Source of the DNA: Rhodobiaceae bacterium UBA7804
GTDB lineage: Bacteria > Pseudomonadota > Alphaproteobacteria > Parvibaculales > Parvibaculaceae
Length of the DNA stretch: 58,219 nt
Assembly (NCBI GenBank): GCA_002480495.1
Contig: DLCG01000007.1
Span: 1-58,219, forward strand
Direction: 5' to 3'
Shown: positions 10,101-17,108 of the stretch, piece after piece
Position numbering within the stretch: the stretch's first letter is position 1
Layout of the letters: each line of letters opens with the position of its first letter
Notes under the pieces: model-generated
Database searches by the model: none
Told to the model about the DNA's origin: nothing
Seen by the model: the letters and a program-made list of their open reading frames with translations, nothing else
Made by a program: the position numbers and the translations under genes

Positions 10101-10636
10101 CCCGTGACCTCTTCCGCCTTCCAGCTTCGTCCATTGAGCCTGTTGCGGTAGTTGACGGTTCCGTTGACGAAGCTCGCCTTTTCGAGACTGATCGAGGCAA
10201 GCGAGAACATTCCTTCATCCGGCATGTTCTCGGCAAATGCGAAACCGCGCCAGTTGGGGGAACCATCGGGCAGGATTTCCAGATTGAATTCCGGATCAAC
10301 GATGCGAACGCTCGTGATCTCGATATCCCCGCTGAGAAGCGGGGCGAGCGCGACCTCTCCGTCGATCTCGGCGAAGGTGGCGAAGTTGAGGTCGGAAGGA
10401 AGAGAATTGGCTTCCGGATTCTGACCGATCTTGATCTTGCCAAGCGTCAGATGCGGCGCGGGAAGAATACGAAAACGGATATCGCCGCCGATGCTGACCG
10501 GCCGCCCGGTCGCTTCGCTTGCCTGGGCTTCGATCTCCTGGCGAAACTGGTTCCAATCGACAAGGCTTGGTCCCACCAGGGCCGCAAAAAGCAGAAGGAC
10601 GAGCAGCCCCGCGATATAGGTCAGGATCGAATTCAA
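7196..10636 (-). CDS. Large AsmA-family protein
   Basis: About 1146 residues. An N-terminal membrane anchor (ILTYIAGLLVLLLFAALVGPSLV) is followed by the AsmA hallmark WNQFRQEIEAQASEATGRPVSIGGDIRFRILPAP. A very long beta-rich periplasmic region ends in the AsmA C-terminal domain (near LTFNAQLQGQGRSWLALVSSTNGVGKFEVSDATI). Members are inner-membrane-anchored bridge-like proteins tied to lipid transport and outer-membrane integrity. I place the start at TTG (10636), which has GGAG six nt upstream; the open frame before it lacks family similarity. It is on the opposite strand to both neighbours and divides fumC-RHH from DUF4169. Confidence 0.88.
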   Translation of the reverse strand: MNSILTYIAGLLVLLLFAALVGPSLVDWNQFRQEIEAQASEATGRPVSIGGDIRFRILPAPHLTLGKIKIGQNPEANSLPSDLNFATFAEIDGEVALAPLLSGDIEITSVRIVDPEFNLEILPDGSPNWRGFAFAENMPDEGMFSLASISLEKASFVNGTVNYRNRLNGRSWKAEEVTGEVVATSLLGPLRSEFTAKVEGAPLSVRVGLGNFGGQKAFRVTTEVDAQDSPLTFLFSGVATELSLAARLDGNARFEYGADESGKNAPMKAVAGLVIDTRQATLRNLAIEMSGTTLGGSAEFRWDRAPSFSARLASDSLTLDPLLDLAGSGKQEDVAPLERLFSLPLPAGLSGDLDIETAILRLRSTVIRDMKIDLTLADGEIAVETMEATLGGPTRIDAQGTLRSVENGLRFDGKASLDSANLQGLERWIADTQGVTRDTVQSGSRGYPFAAQATLRLSSGEYVFSDVEAAYARKLGTPQLRGEIAYRNTGERPLIDATLDIADFDFDPLFSLVPEGGDPFAFFHANDIALQFNAGKLGLLGQTYGDVHASLELDAGRLLVSKFDVGDAVGARLSFTGDLTGVTTGKRDDVRGTFSGTIKADRFGGLLGAGGIEVPNVEGPVDLVVTGTSGEADDSNSRVDTLTLKGSVRGSLVDGVLKRLHEGDGQIERLDIIGNAVNEEGRVLLEQLGLSPRDGLEGSGMVSVQMNGAEGSYEANFRVNVNGTTLTARGSVLNPFTSLEFDGRAEIAASGVMHVLGAFGAPDALADWIGEQAGGPGFVFSSDVVWDKESLALNGFESVAGSFRLSGDALWRAGEGDRLPRLTGAFESNAVDLTSLVSNGAEDGERWPAQALDWSPLSAFDADAELKIARLSLGTLTASNVTSRIAVSHGVFTASPFSGDFADGRLTAGVRVEGGEGEPGIGLTFLVEEASLGQTFSQAFGASPGSGRLTFNAQLQGQGRSWLALVSSTNGVGKFEVSDATIRPFDLEGFTEALSGLVSIEAFPELISEKLWQGETSASGIGGDFTMEEGVLRFEDGMIELEGGAGEITASYDLPRLASQADMTVKPSRPDGAPAFSVFARGQGSGMSVETDTIALQDFTAKRILSRNLKETGAEVPEELRNLMDLPPAGASSGTATPMPRPATGN

Positions 10637-10770
10637 CAGTCTCTCCAACTCGGCAAGGCCGGATGCAGGGACGGCACACCTCCACCCCCGTTTCCTGCAA
10701 ACCACCTTTGGCCTAGTCTCGCATGAAAGCGAAGGCGGCAGGCCGCCCGACGGCACATGGCAGGCAAATT

Positions 10771-11016
10771 ATGGATTCGGATCGCGGAAATATAGTGAAT
10801 TTCGCCTCATTCAGGAAAACGCGGCGGGAAGAAGAAAAGCGCGCCGATAAAAAACGGAAAGAAGAAACCGCCGCCGCCAACAGGGTTAAGTTCGGGCGTT
10901 CGGGCGCCCAGAAGAAGCGCGCGAAGCTTGAGGAAGAACGCCGCCGCCGCGAGCTGGAAGGAAAGCAGATACAACCTTCCGGCACCGACACTCCCGACGG
11001 CAAGGACGGCGACTGA
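10771..11016 (+). CDS. DUF4169 family protein
   Basis: An 81-residue, highly charged protein with the DUF4169 hallmarks: a start like GNIVNFASFRKTRR, a Lys/Glu/Arg-rich helix, and NRVKFGRSGAQK. No function is established for the family. The frame is open 16 codons upstream to an ATG at 10723, but the family motif begins right after the ATG at 10771, so I chose that. It is divergent from the AsmA gene with about 130 nt between them. In many alphaproteobacteria this family sits beside fumC and the ribbon-helix-helix gene, from which it is separated here. Confidence 0.8.
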   Translation: MDSDRGNIVNFASFRKTRREEEKRADKKRKEETAAANRVKFGRSGAQKKRAKLEEERRRRELEGKQIQPSGTDTPDGKDGD

Positions 11017-11163
11017 AGAGGGGTAGCTACCTTTCGCAGCCAGTTTGTCCCCGCCCCGCGGGCCCCGGCATACCTTCGGTCCATGACCGGCAAGGCGCCG
11101 AACGAGCGCACCTCAGTCAAGTCATTGATATTCATTGTCTATTTGGCAGGGCTGTCGCGCCAA

Positions 11164-11214
11164 TTGACGTCCGGATTCGATGGGAGTAAATAACTGACTA
11201 GTCAGTTATTTACT
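11164..11214 (+). promoter_or_regulatory. TetR-type operator (perfect 30-bp palindrome) over a promoter
   Basis: Positions 11185-11214 are a perfect palindrome (AGTAAATAACTGACT and its exact complement, centre between 11199 and 11200). A TTGACG at 11164-11169 places a weak -10 (TAAATA, 11187-11192) inside the left arm. The palindrome ends 19 nt before the tetR ATG. It is very likely the operator by which the regulator represses itself and the efflux genes. Confidence 0.85.
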
Positions 11215-11233
11215 GGAAAGAGAAAACTGCCCA

Positions 11234-11869
11234 ATGCCCGCCCCCGCTCAGGAACAGAAATTCCAGCGTCGCAAGGAGGAAAGACCCGCCGAAATCATGG
11301 CGGCGGGTCTCAGGATTTTTGCAAACAAGGGATTTGCGGCGGCCCGGCTGGAGGAAGTCGCGGAAGCGGCAGGCGTGAGCAAGGCGACGATCTATCTCTA
11401 TTTCGACAGCAAGGCGGATCTCTTCGCAGCCATCGTGCGCGAGATCGCGACGCCCCGTTTCGACGAGATGGAGCGCCTTCTCGACACTTACGACGGACCG
11501 AGCGCGGACCTGCTGAACTTCATGATCGGCAAGCTGAAGGAGATCGCGACGGGAACGGAACTTCCTGCGCTCGCGAAGATCATCCTCGCCGAGTCATCGA
11601 ACTTCCCCGAGATCCGCGAATTCTATCGCGACCACGTCATCCTGCGCGGCTTCGCGAACCTTTCTCGCGTGATCGAGCGCGGCATCGCGCGCGGCGAATT
11701 CCGCGAATGCAATGTCGAAGCGGCGGCACAAGAAATCATCTTCCCCATTCTCATGAACACGCTTGCGCGAAACACATTCGGCGAACTTCCGTTTTTCGAT
11801 CCAGACGGTTTCTTTACCGCCCATGCGGAATTCGTCGCGCGCGGCCTCGCAGCGGACAGGGAGGCCTGA
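11234..11869 (+). CDS. TetR/AcrR family transcriptional regulator
   Basis: A 211-residue repressor with an N-terminal TetR helix-turn-helix (about residues 17-63; LEEVAEAAGVSKATIYLYFDSKADLF) and an all-helical ligand-binding C-terminal domain resembling those of efflux-pump regulators. It is the first gene of a four-gene operon with a membrane-fusion lipoprotein, ABC ATPase and ABC permease; gaps are 3-6 nt. The perfect palindrome just upstream is the obvious operator, implying autoregulation and control of the pump. The inducer cannot be read from sequence. Confidence 0.93.
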   Translation: MPAPAQEQKFQRRKEERPAEIMAAGLRIFANKGFAAARLEEVAEAAGVSKATIYLYFDSKADLFAAIVREIATPRFDEMERLLDTYDGPSADLLNFMIGKLKEIATGTELPALAKIILAESSNFPEIREFYRDHVILRGFANLSRVIERGIARGEFRECNVEAAAQEIIFPILMNTLARNTFGELPFFDPDGFFTAHAEFVARGLAADREA

Positions 11870-11872
11870 ACG

Positions 11873-12682
11873 ATGCGCCTCCATTCCCTCCTGTTCGCCT
11901 GCGGGGCCGCGCTTCTTCTCACGGCATGCAACGAACGCCCTGAAAACACATGGCAAGGCTATGCCGAGGGCGACTATGTGCGCGTCGCGCCCGTCGATGG
12001 TGGCATCGTGGAAAAACTGGCCGTCGAGCGCGGCGACCGCGTGAGGAGCGGCGACCTGCTCTTCAAACTGGAAACTACGGTCGAAAAGGCCGCGCTTGAA
12101 AGCGCACAGGCGAACCTGACGCAAGCGAAAGCCACGTTGCGCGAAGCCGAACTCGAATATCAACGCAAGCTCGCGCTTCGCAAGCAACGCAATGTCGCGC
12201 AGGCGGAAGTCGATACAGCGCATGCGCGGCGCGACCGCGCTGGCGCCGCGATGCTCGCCGCCGCGTCTGCTATCACACAGGCCGAATGGCGGCTCTCCCG
12301 GCGCGAAGGCCGCGCGCCTGCAGACGCCATCGTCCAGGACGTGATGTTCCGCGAGGGAGAGTACGCCAATCCGAACCAGCCAATCGTTTCGCTTCTCCCG
12401 CCCCGGAACATAAAGGTGCGCTTCTTCGTACCGGAAGCGGAACTCGGTCACATCGAGGAAGGCGGCAAGGTACGCTTTGCCTGCAGCGATTGCCCCGAAA
12501 ACGCGACCGGCACGATCCGCTTCATCTCGACCGAGGCGGAGTTCACGCCGCCCGTCATCTATAGCGACCAGTCGAAGGAGAAGCTCGTCTACATGGCGGA
12601 GGCGACGCCGGACGACAATCCGGAAGCGTTCCACCCCGGCCAGCCCGTTACCGTTTCGCTCCCCGCGCAACATCCCGAGTGA
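11873..12682 (+). CDS. HlyD-family membrane fusion lipoprotein of ABC exporter
   Basis: A 269-residue periplasmic adaptor. The signal peptide ends in the lipobox LLTAC (lipidated C19). A biotinyl-lipoyl half-motif follows (VRVAPVDGGIVEKLAVERGDRVRSGDLLFKLE is its span). A helical hairpin covers about residues 62-140 (repeated Ala/Glu/Gln, LTQAKATLREAELEYQRK), and then the second lipoyl half and beta-barrel appear. This is the layout of YbhG-type adaptors that link an ABC exporter to an outer-membrane channel. It starts 3 nt after tetR. No outer-membrane TolC gene is in the window, so a shared TolC is inferred. Confidence 0.9.
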   Translation: MRLHSLLFACGAALLLTACNERPENTWQGYAEGDYVRVAPVDGGIVEKLAVERGDRVRSGDLLFKLETTVEKAALESAQANLTQAKATLREAELEYQRKLALRKQRNVAQAEVDTAHARRDRAGAAMLAAASAITQAEWRLSRREGRAPADAIVQDVMFREGEYANPNQPIVSLLPPRNIKVRFFVPEAELGHIEEGGKVRFACSDCPENATGTIRFISTEAEFTPPVIYSDQSKEKLVYMAEATPDDNPEAFHPGQPVTVSLPAQHPE

Positions 12683-12688
12683 ACGCCC

Positions 12689-13654
12689 ATGAGCCAGACC
12701 CACCACGCCGAACCCGCCGCCGACGCGCCCCTCATCATCGACGTGCAGGGCCTCACAAAAAGCTTCGGCGAGACGAAGGTGGTGGACGGCATCGACATGC
12801 AGGTGGCGGAAGGCGAGATCTATGGCTTTCTCGGACCGAACGGCAGCGGAAAGACGACGACGATCCGCATGCTCTGCGGGCTGTTGACACCGGATGCGGG
12901 CGCCGGCACCTGCCTCGGCCATGACATCATTTCCGACAGCGCGAAGATCAAGCTGAAGGTCGGCTACATGACGCAGCGCTTCAGCCTCTACGAAGATCTC
13001 TCCATTCGCGAAAACCTCGCCTTCGTTGCATCCATCTATGGACTGAAGAAGCCGAAACAGGCGGTGCGAGAAACACTCGAAAAACTGGGCCTCGAAACGC
13101 GCGCGAACCAGCTTGCGGGCGCGCTGTCCGGCGGCTGGAAACAGCGTCTAGCACTTGCCGCCGCGATCATGCACGAACCGAAACTGCTGCTCCTCGACGA
13201 GCCGACGGCGGGCGTCGACCCGAAGGCCCGGCGTGATTTCTGGGACGAGATTCACCAGCTCGCCGACAACGGTCTCACCGTGCTCGTCAGCACGCATTAC
13301 ATGGACGAGGCGGAACGCTGCCACAAGATTTGCTATCTCGCCTATGGAAAGCTTCTCGCGCGCGGCACGGTGAATGAAGTCATCCGTCAGTCGGGTCTCG
13401 TGACATGGCTCGTAAGCAGCAACTCGCAACGCCAGATCAATCGCCTTGCGCGCGAACTCGCGGATCGCAGCGGCGTCGAGATGGTGGCGCCTTTCGGCGC
13501 GACGCTTCACGTGAGCGGCGCGAACGACAATGCGCTCGAAGCCGCAGTGGCGCCGTGGCGCGGCGAAGCGGGGCTCGACTGGCAGAAGGTCGAACCGACG
13601 CTCGAAGATGTCTTCATCCACATGATGCAAGGCGCATCGGACAATTTCGGGTGA
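12689..13654 (+). CDS. ABC exporter ATP-binding protein
   Basis: A 321-residue nucleotide-binding subunit: Walker A GPNGSGKTT (about 49-57), signature LSGGWKQ (146-152), Walker B LLLLDEPTAG with D170 and E171, and the switch His in STHYMDEAE. An extra C-terminal domain of about 80 residues follows, as in CcmA/YbhF-type exporters. It energises the permease encoded 3 nt downstream. Together with the HlyD lipoprotein it should form a drug or xenobiotic exporter with a single permease type, which probably dimerises. Confidence 0.94.
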   Translation: MSQTHHAEPAADAPLIIDVQGLTKSFGETKVVDGIDMQVAEGEIYGFLGPNGSGKTTTIRMLCGLLTPDAGAGTCLGHDIISDSAKIKLKVGYMTQRFSLYEDLSIRENLAFVASIYGLKKPKQAVRETLEKLGLETRANQLAGALSGGWKQRLALAAAIMHEPKLLLLDEPTAGVDPKARRDFWDEIHQLADNGLTVLVSTHYMDEAERCHKICYLAYGKLLARGTVNEVIRQSGLVTWLVSSNSQRQINRLARELADRSGVEMVAPFGATLHVSGANDNALEAAVAPWRGEAGLDWQKVEPTLEDVFIHMMQGASDNFG

Positions 13655-13657
13655 GCC

Positions 13658-14794
13658 ATGACCGCACGTTTCTCGTTCTCCCGTCTTGCCGCGATGATCC
13701 GCAAGGAATTCATCCAGATGCGGCGCGACCGCCTCACCTTCGCGATGATGCTCGGCATTCCGGTGATGCAACTGGTGCTGTTCGGCTATGCGATCAATTC
13801 CGATCCAAAGCATCTGCCGACAGCGCTTTTCGCGCAGGACAATTCGGTCTTTACGAGAAGCATCGTGAAGGGAATGGAGAACTCGGATTACTTCGACATC
13901 GTGGCGAAGCCCGAAACGGCGGCGGAAGCGGATGACCTGATCCGCACCGGCAAGGTGCAGTTCGTCCTGCAGATACCGGCGGACTTCAGCCGTGAATTGC
14001 AACGCGGTGCGAGGCCGAAGCTGCTTCTCGATGCCGACGCGACAGACCCTGCTGCGACAGGCAATGCCGTTGCGGGCATTCAATTGCTGACGGCGCAGGT
14101 ACTGAACCGCGATCTCGAAGGACCGCTCGCCTCGCTTCGTCCCGCGCCAGACCCGGTAAACCTCGTCATCCATCGCCGCTACAACGCGGAAGGACGCACG
14201 GAACTCAACATCGTACCCGGATTGATCGGCGTCATTCTCACCATGACCATGATCATCTTCACCGCGCTCGCGATGACGCGCGAAGTGGAGCGAGGAACGA
14301 TGGAAAACCTGCTGACGATGCCGGTGCGTCCGTTCGAAGTGATGATGGGAAAGATCCTGCCCTACATCATCGTCGGCTACATACAGGCAGCCGTGGTGCT
14401 CGCGGCTGCCTACTGGCTCTTCGATGTGCCGATCGCGGGAAGTCTTGGACTGCTTGCCTTCGTTCTCTTCTTCTTTGTCGCCGCGAATCTCGCCGTCGGC
14501 TTCACCTTCTCGACGCTGGCGCGCAATCAATTGCAGGCGGTGCAGATGACGATCTTCTTTTTCCTGCCGTCGATCCTGCTTTCCGGTTTCATGTTTCCCT
14601 TTCGCGGCATGCCGCATTGGGCGCAGTGGCTCGGCGAGGTTCTTCCGCTCACGCATTTTCTGCGGATCGTGCGCGGGATACTCCTCAAAGGGAACGGAAT
14701 AAGCGAAATCGCGCCGGACCTCCTGGCCCTTCTTGCCTTCCTGACGGTGGTCTCCATCGTCTCGCTGAACCGCTTCCGGCAGACGCTCGACTGA
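13658..14794 (+). CDS. ABC-2 type exporter permease
   Basis: A 378-residue inner-membrane permease of the ABC-2 family (YhhJ/YbhR-like). One membrane span follows the motif IRKEFIQMRRDRLTF near the N-terminus. A periplasmic domain of about 140 residues comes next, then five C-terminal spans (about residues 186-375), with the family motif EVERGTMENLLTMPVRPFEVMMGKI between the first two. It is the last gene of the TetR-controlled operon. Related operons often carry two permeases; only one is present here, which suggests a homodimer. A terminator-like hairpin lies downstream. Confidence 0.92.
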   Translation: MTARFSFSRLAAMIRKEFIQMRRDRLTFAMMLGIPVMQLVLFGYAINSDPKHLPTALFAQDNSVFTRSIVKGMENSDYFDIVAKPETAAEADDLIRTGKVQFVLQIPADFSRELQRGARPKLLLDADATDPAATGNAVAGIQLLTAQVLNRDLEGPLASLRPAPDPVNLVIHRRYNAEGRTELNIVPGLIGVILTMTMIIFTALAMTREVERGTMENLLTMPVRPFEVMMGKILPYIIVGYIQAAVVLAAAYWLFDVPIAGSLGLLAFVLFFFVAANLAVGFTFSTLARNQLQAVQMTIFFFLPSILLSGFMFPFRGMPHWAQWLGEVLPLTHFLRIVRGILLKGNGISEIAPDLLALLAFLTVVSIVSLNRFRQTLD

Positions 14795-14803
14795 GACGAA
14801 AGC

Positions 14804-14967
14804 GGGGATAACCCCGCCCCACCGTCATCAAAACGTCATCAAACCGTTACAAACGGATTTTCGGGGATAAACCGCCTTCGTTCCGGTCGAAGAAATCCCC
14901 GAAAGAAATCCCCGAAAATTTTTTATCCCCGGTTTTCGGCGCGACTGTCACAAACGGGCGGGGATAA
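14804..14967. repeat. Non-coding repeat element, copy A
   Basis: Between two convergent genes. It contains GGGGATAA at 14804, 14863 and 14960 and its complement at 14923. Three tandem 11-nt units lie at 14823-14855 (CGTCATCAAAA, CGTCATCAAAC, CGTTACAAACG). GAAGAAATCCCCG is at 14889 and TTATCCCCGGTTTTCGGCGC at 14923. The same motifs recur in the same order and orientation at 54827-55079. I do not recognise the family. Confidence 0.7.
14858..14924 (+). terminator. Terminator-like hairpin after the ABC operon
   Basis: TTTTCGGGGAT (14858-14868) pairs perfectly with ATCCCCGAAAA (14908-14918), followed by six T residues. The loop is long (39 nt) and contains a second possible right arm, ATCCCCGAAA, at 14895-14904. 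The ABC permease ends 63 nt upstream. The structure lies inside repeat element A. Confidence 0.5.
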
Positions 14968-14973
14968 GCCGCA

Positions 14974-16365
14974 TCAGGCGGAAAAAATTTTCCCCGGATT
15001 CAGAATTCCCTTCGGGTCGAACGCCTGCTTGATCGCGCGCATGACGCCGACGCCCGCGCCATGCTCGGTTTCGAGGAACTTGATCTTGCCCTCGCCTATG
15101 CCGTGCTCGCCCGTCGAGGTGCCGCCGAGCGAGAGGGCACGCGCGACCATGAGATCGTGGAGGCGCGTCGCCTCGCTCAAGTCCTTCGGATCGGAGGGGT
15201 CCATCAACAGCAGCATGTGAAAATTGCCATCGCCGACATGGCCGACAATGGGCGCCTTGAGGAAGGAGGTTTCGAGATCGGCAAGCGTGCCCGAGATCGC
15301 TTCCGCGAGACGCGAGATCGGCACGCAGACATCCGTCACCATGCCCTTCTTGCCGGGCGCATAGGCGAGCGCGGCGTAATAGGCATTGTGCCGCGCTTCC
15401 CAGAGACGCGTGCGATCCTCCGCCTTCGACGCCCACTCAGCGGCGCCCGCACCATGGCCCGATGCGATGGCGGCAAAACGCTCCGCCTGCTCGGCGACGG
15501 AAGCTTCCGTGCCGTGAAACTCCACGAAGAGGGTCGGCACCTCGGCAAGCGTGAGTTTCGAATAGGCATTGCAAGCGCGGATCGAGAGCGGATCGAGAAT
15601 CTCGATGCGCGCGATGGGGAGCCCCGACTGGATCGTCTCGATGACGGCGTCGACTGCGCCCTCGATGCTCTGGAAGGGAACGACGCCGGAGCGCGTAGCT
15701 TCCGGAATGCCATAGAGGCGGAGCGTCAGCTCCGTGATGATGCCGAGCGTGCCTTCCGAGCCGACGAGAAGCCTCGTGAGGTCATAACCGGCGGAAGACT
15801 TTTTCGCGCGCGTGCCTGTGTGGATGATGGAGCCATCCGCCATGACGGCGGTCAGCGCAAGCACGTTCTCGCGCATCGTGCCGTAGCGCACCGCGTTGGT
15901 GCCCGAAGCGCGCGTCGCCGCCATGCCGCCAAGCGTCGCATTCGCGCCGGGATCGATCGGGAAGAAGAGCCCCGTGTCGCGGAGATGCTCGTTCAGCGCC
16001 TTGCGCATGACCCCCGCCTCGACGCGGACATCGAGATCTTCGGCATTCACTTCGAGAATGCGGTCCATGCGCGTGAGGTCGAGAGAGAGCCCGCCATGAA
16101 CGGCGGAAACATGACCTTCGAGCGAAGTGCCCGCACCAAAGGGAATGACAGGGAGACCATGTGCGGCGCAGATGCGGATAATGGCGGCGACCTCTTCCGT
16201 CGTCTCCGCGAAGGCGACGGCATCGGGCATGGCGACGGGATGCCAGGATTCGTCGCGCCCATGCGCTTCGCGAATGGCTTGCGCGGTGGTGAGACGGTCG
16301 CCGAGCAGCGCGCCGAGTTCGGCGAGCGCCGCCTCCCTGCCCTCTGTTCGCGCTGCTTCGCCCAT
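14974..16365 (-). CDS. FAD-linked oxidase, GlcD / D-lactate dehydrogenase type
   Basis: A 463-residue flavoprotein of the FAD-PCMH (VAO) superfamily, related to glycolate oxidase subunit GlcD and cytochrome-dependent D-lactate dehydrogenases. The FAD domain includes PVIPFGAGTSLEGH and DPGANATLGGMAATRASGTNAVRYGTMRENV (span). The C-terminal FAD-oxidase domain has VGHVGDGNFHMLLL and GGTSTGEHGIGEGK. The ATG at 16365 has AGAGGA 7-8 nt upstream, so an upstream in-frame ATG is disregarded. It oxidises a 2-hydroxyacid, probably D-lactate or a relative; no GlcE/GlcF partners are nearby, favouring a stand-alone dehydrogenase. Divergent from a thioesterase gene. Confidence 0.88.
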   Translation of the reverse strand: MGEAARTEGREAALAELGALLGDRLTTAQAIREAHGRDESWHPVAMPDAVAFAETTEEVAAIIRICAAHGLPVIPFGAGTSLEGHVSAVHGGLSLDLTRMDRILEVNAEDLDVRVEAGVMRKALNEHLRDTGLFFPIDPGANATLGGMAATRASGTNAVRYGTMRENVLALTAVMADGSIIHTGTRAKKSSAGYDLTRLLVGSEGTLGIITELTLRLYGIPEATRSGVVPFQSIEGAVDAVIETIQSGLPIARIEILDPLSIRACNAYSKLTLAEVPTLFVEFHGTEASVAEQAERFAAIASGHGAGAAEWASKAEDRTRLWEARHNAYYAALAYAPGKKGMVTDVCVPISRLAEAISGTLADLETSFLKAPIVGHVGDGNFHMLLLMDPSDPKDLSEATRLHDLMVARALSLGGTSTGEHGIGEGKIKFLETEHGAGVGVMRAIKQAFDPKGILNPGKIFSA

Positions 16366-16441
16366 GGTGTTTCCTCTCTTTGCCGAACAGGGTAGCACCG
16401 AAGCGCGCCGCCGAAAAATCGCGAAGGAGCGCAATTTTTTC

Positions 16442-16465
16442 CAACCTTTCAGCGCGGGAAGGTTG
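16442..16465. promoter_or_regulatory. Inverted repeat in a divergent promoter region
   Basis: CAACCTT (16442-16448) and AAGGTTG (16459-16465) form a 7-bp inverted repeat with a 10-nt spacer, midway between the divergent flavoprotein and thioesterase genes. TATCCT at 16467-16472 could be a -10 for the plus-strand gene. It could be an operator, but no regulator gene is adjacent. Confidence 0.3.
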
Positions 16466-16502
16466 CTATCCTGCCTGAAAAATACGACCGGGAAGGAACG
16501 AC

Positions 16503-16994
16503 ATGACCGATACCGCCCTCGCCGCGCCCTTCGAATGCCCGCTGCGCAAAGTCGAACATGAATGGGTCGACTATAACGGCCATCTGAACATGGCCTACTA
16601 CCATGTGCTGTTCGACCAGTCGCTCGACAAGCTGTTCAACGATCTCGGCATCGGCTGGGACTACACGAAACAGGGCGAAGGCTCCTGCTTCACGGCGGAA
16701 GTACATGTCTGCTACCTCGACGAATTGCTGGAGGGCGACGAGGTGCGCATCACCTATCAGGTGCTGGACGCGGACGCGAAACGCATCCATGTCTTCGCGC
16801 ATATGTATCACGCGGAGAAGGGCTACCTCGCCGCGACGAGCGAGCAGATGTGCATTCATGTGGACATGAAGACGCGCCGCGCATCGCCCTTCCCCGAAGC
16901 CTCTCAGAAGAAGATCGAGGCGCTGGCGAAGGCGCATGCGAGCCTTGCCCGGCCGGAACAGGCGGGGCACGTGATCGGGATCCGGCGGAAGTAG
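16503..16994 (+). CDS. Acyl-CoA thioesterase-like hotdog protein
   Basis: A 163-residue hotdog-fold protein of the 4HBT/FadM type. The motif WVDYNGHLNMAYYHVLFDQ carries the usual D, G, H and N around residues 23-29, and FTAEVHVCYLDELLEGDEV matches the second strand region. Similar proteins are betainyl-CoA-type and other short-chain acyl-CoA thioesterases; the substrate is not clear. The ATG has GGAAGGA 5-6 nt upstream. It is divergent from the flavoprotein gene, and a strong palindrome follows its stop. Confidence 0.8.
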   Translation: MTDTALAAPFECPLRKVEHEWVDYNGHLNMAYYHVLFDQSLDKLFNDLGIGWDYTKQGEGSCFTAEVHVCYLDELLEGDEVRITYQVLDADAKRIHVFAHMYHAEKGYLAATSEQMCIHVDMKTRRASPFPEASQKKIEALAKAHASLARPEQAGHVIGIRRK

Positions 16995-17048
16995 GGTCTT
17001 TTTTCTTCCTCTCCAGACGTCCCGGCCCGGTCCCCCTCACCCACCGAT

Positions 17049-17074
17049 GTCATCCCGGCGAAAGCCGGGATGAC
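17049..17074. repeat. REP-like palindrome, possible bidirectional terminator
   Basis: GTCATCCCGGC, loop GAAA, GCCGGGATGAC: an 11-bp perfect stem between two convergent genes. Palindromes of this type are dispersed in many proteobacterial genomes. On the plus strand it is followed by a T-run (ATTTTTG) nine nt later, so it may terminate the thioesterase transcript. Confidence 0.75.
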
Positions 17075-17108
17075 ACTCCTATTTTTGTCTTCTGCAGCGG
17101 CCTTCCGC

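Noticed and set aside
13658..14794. Possibility that the ABC operon has lost a second permease gene
   Set aside because: Nothing permease-like remains in 14795-14973, and single-permease ABC-2 exporters are common.
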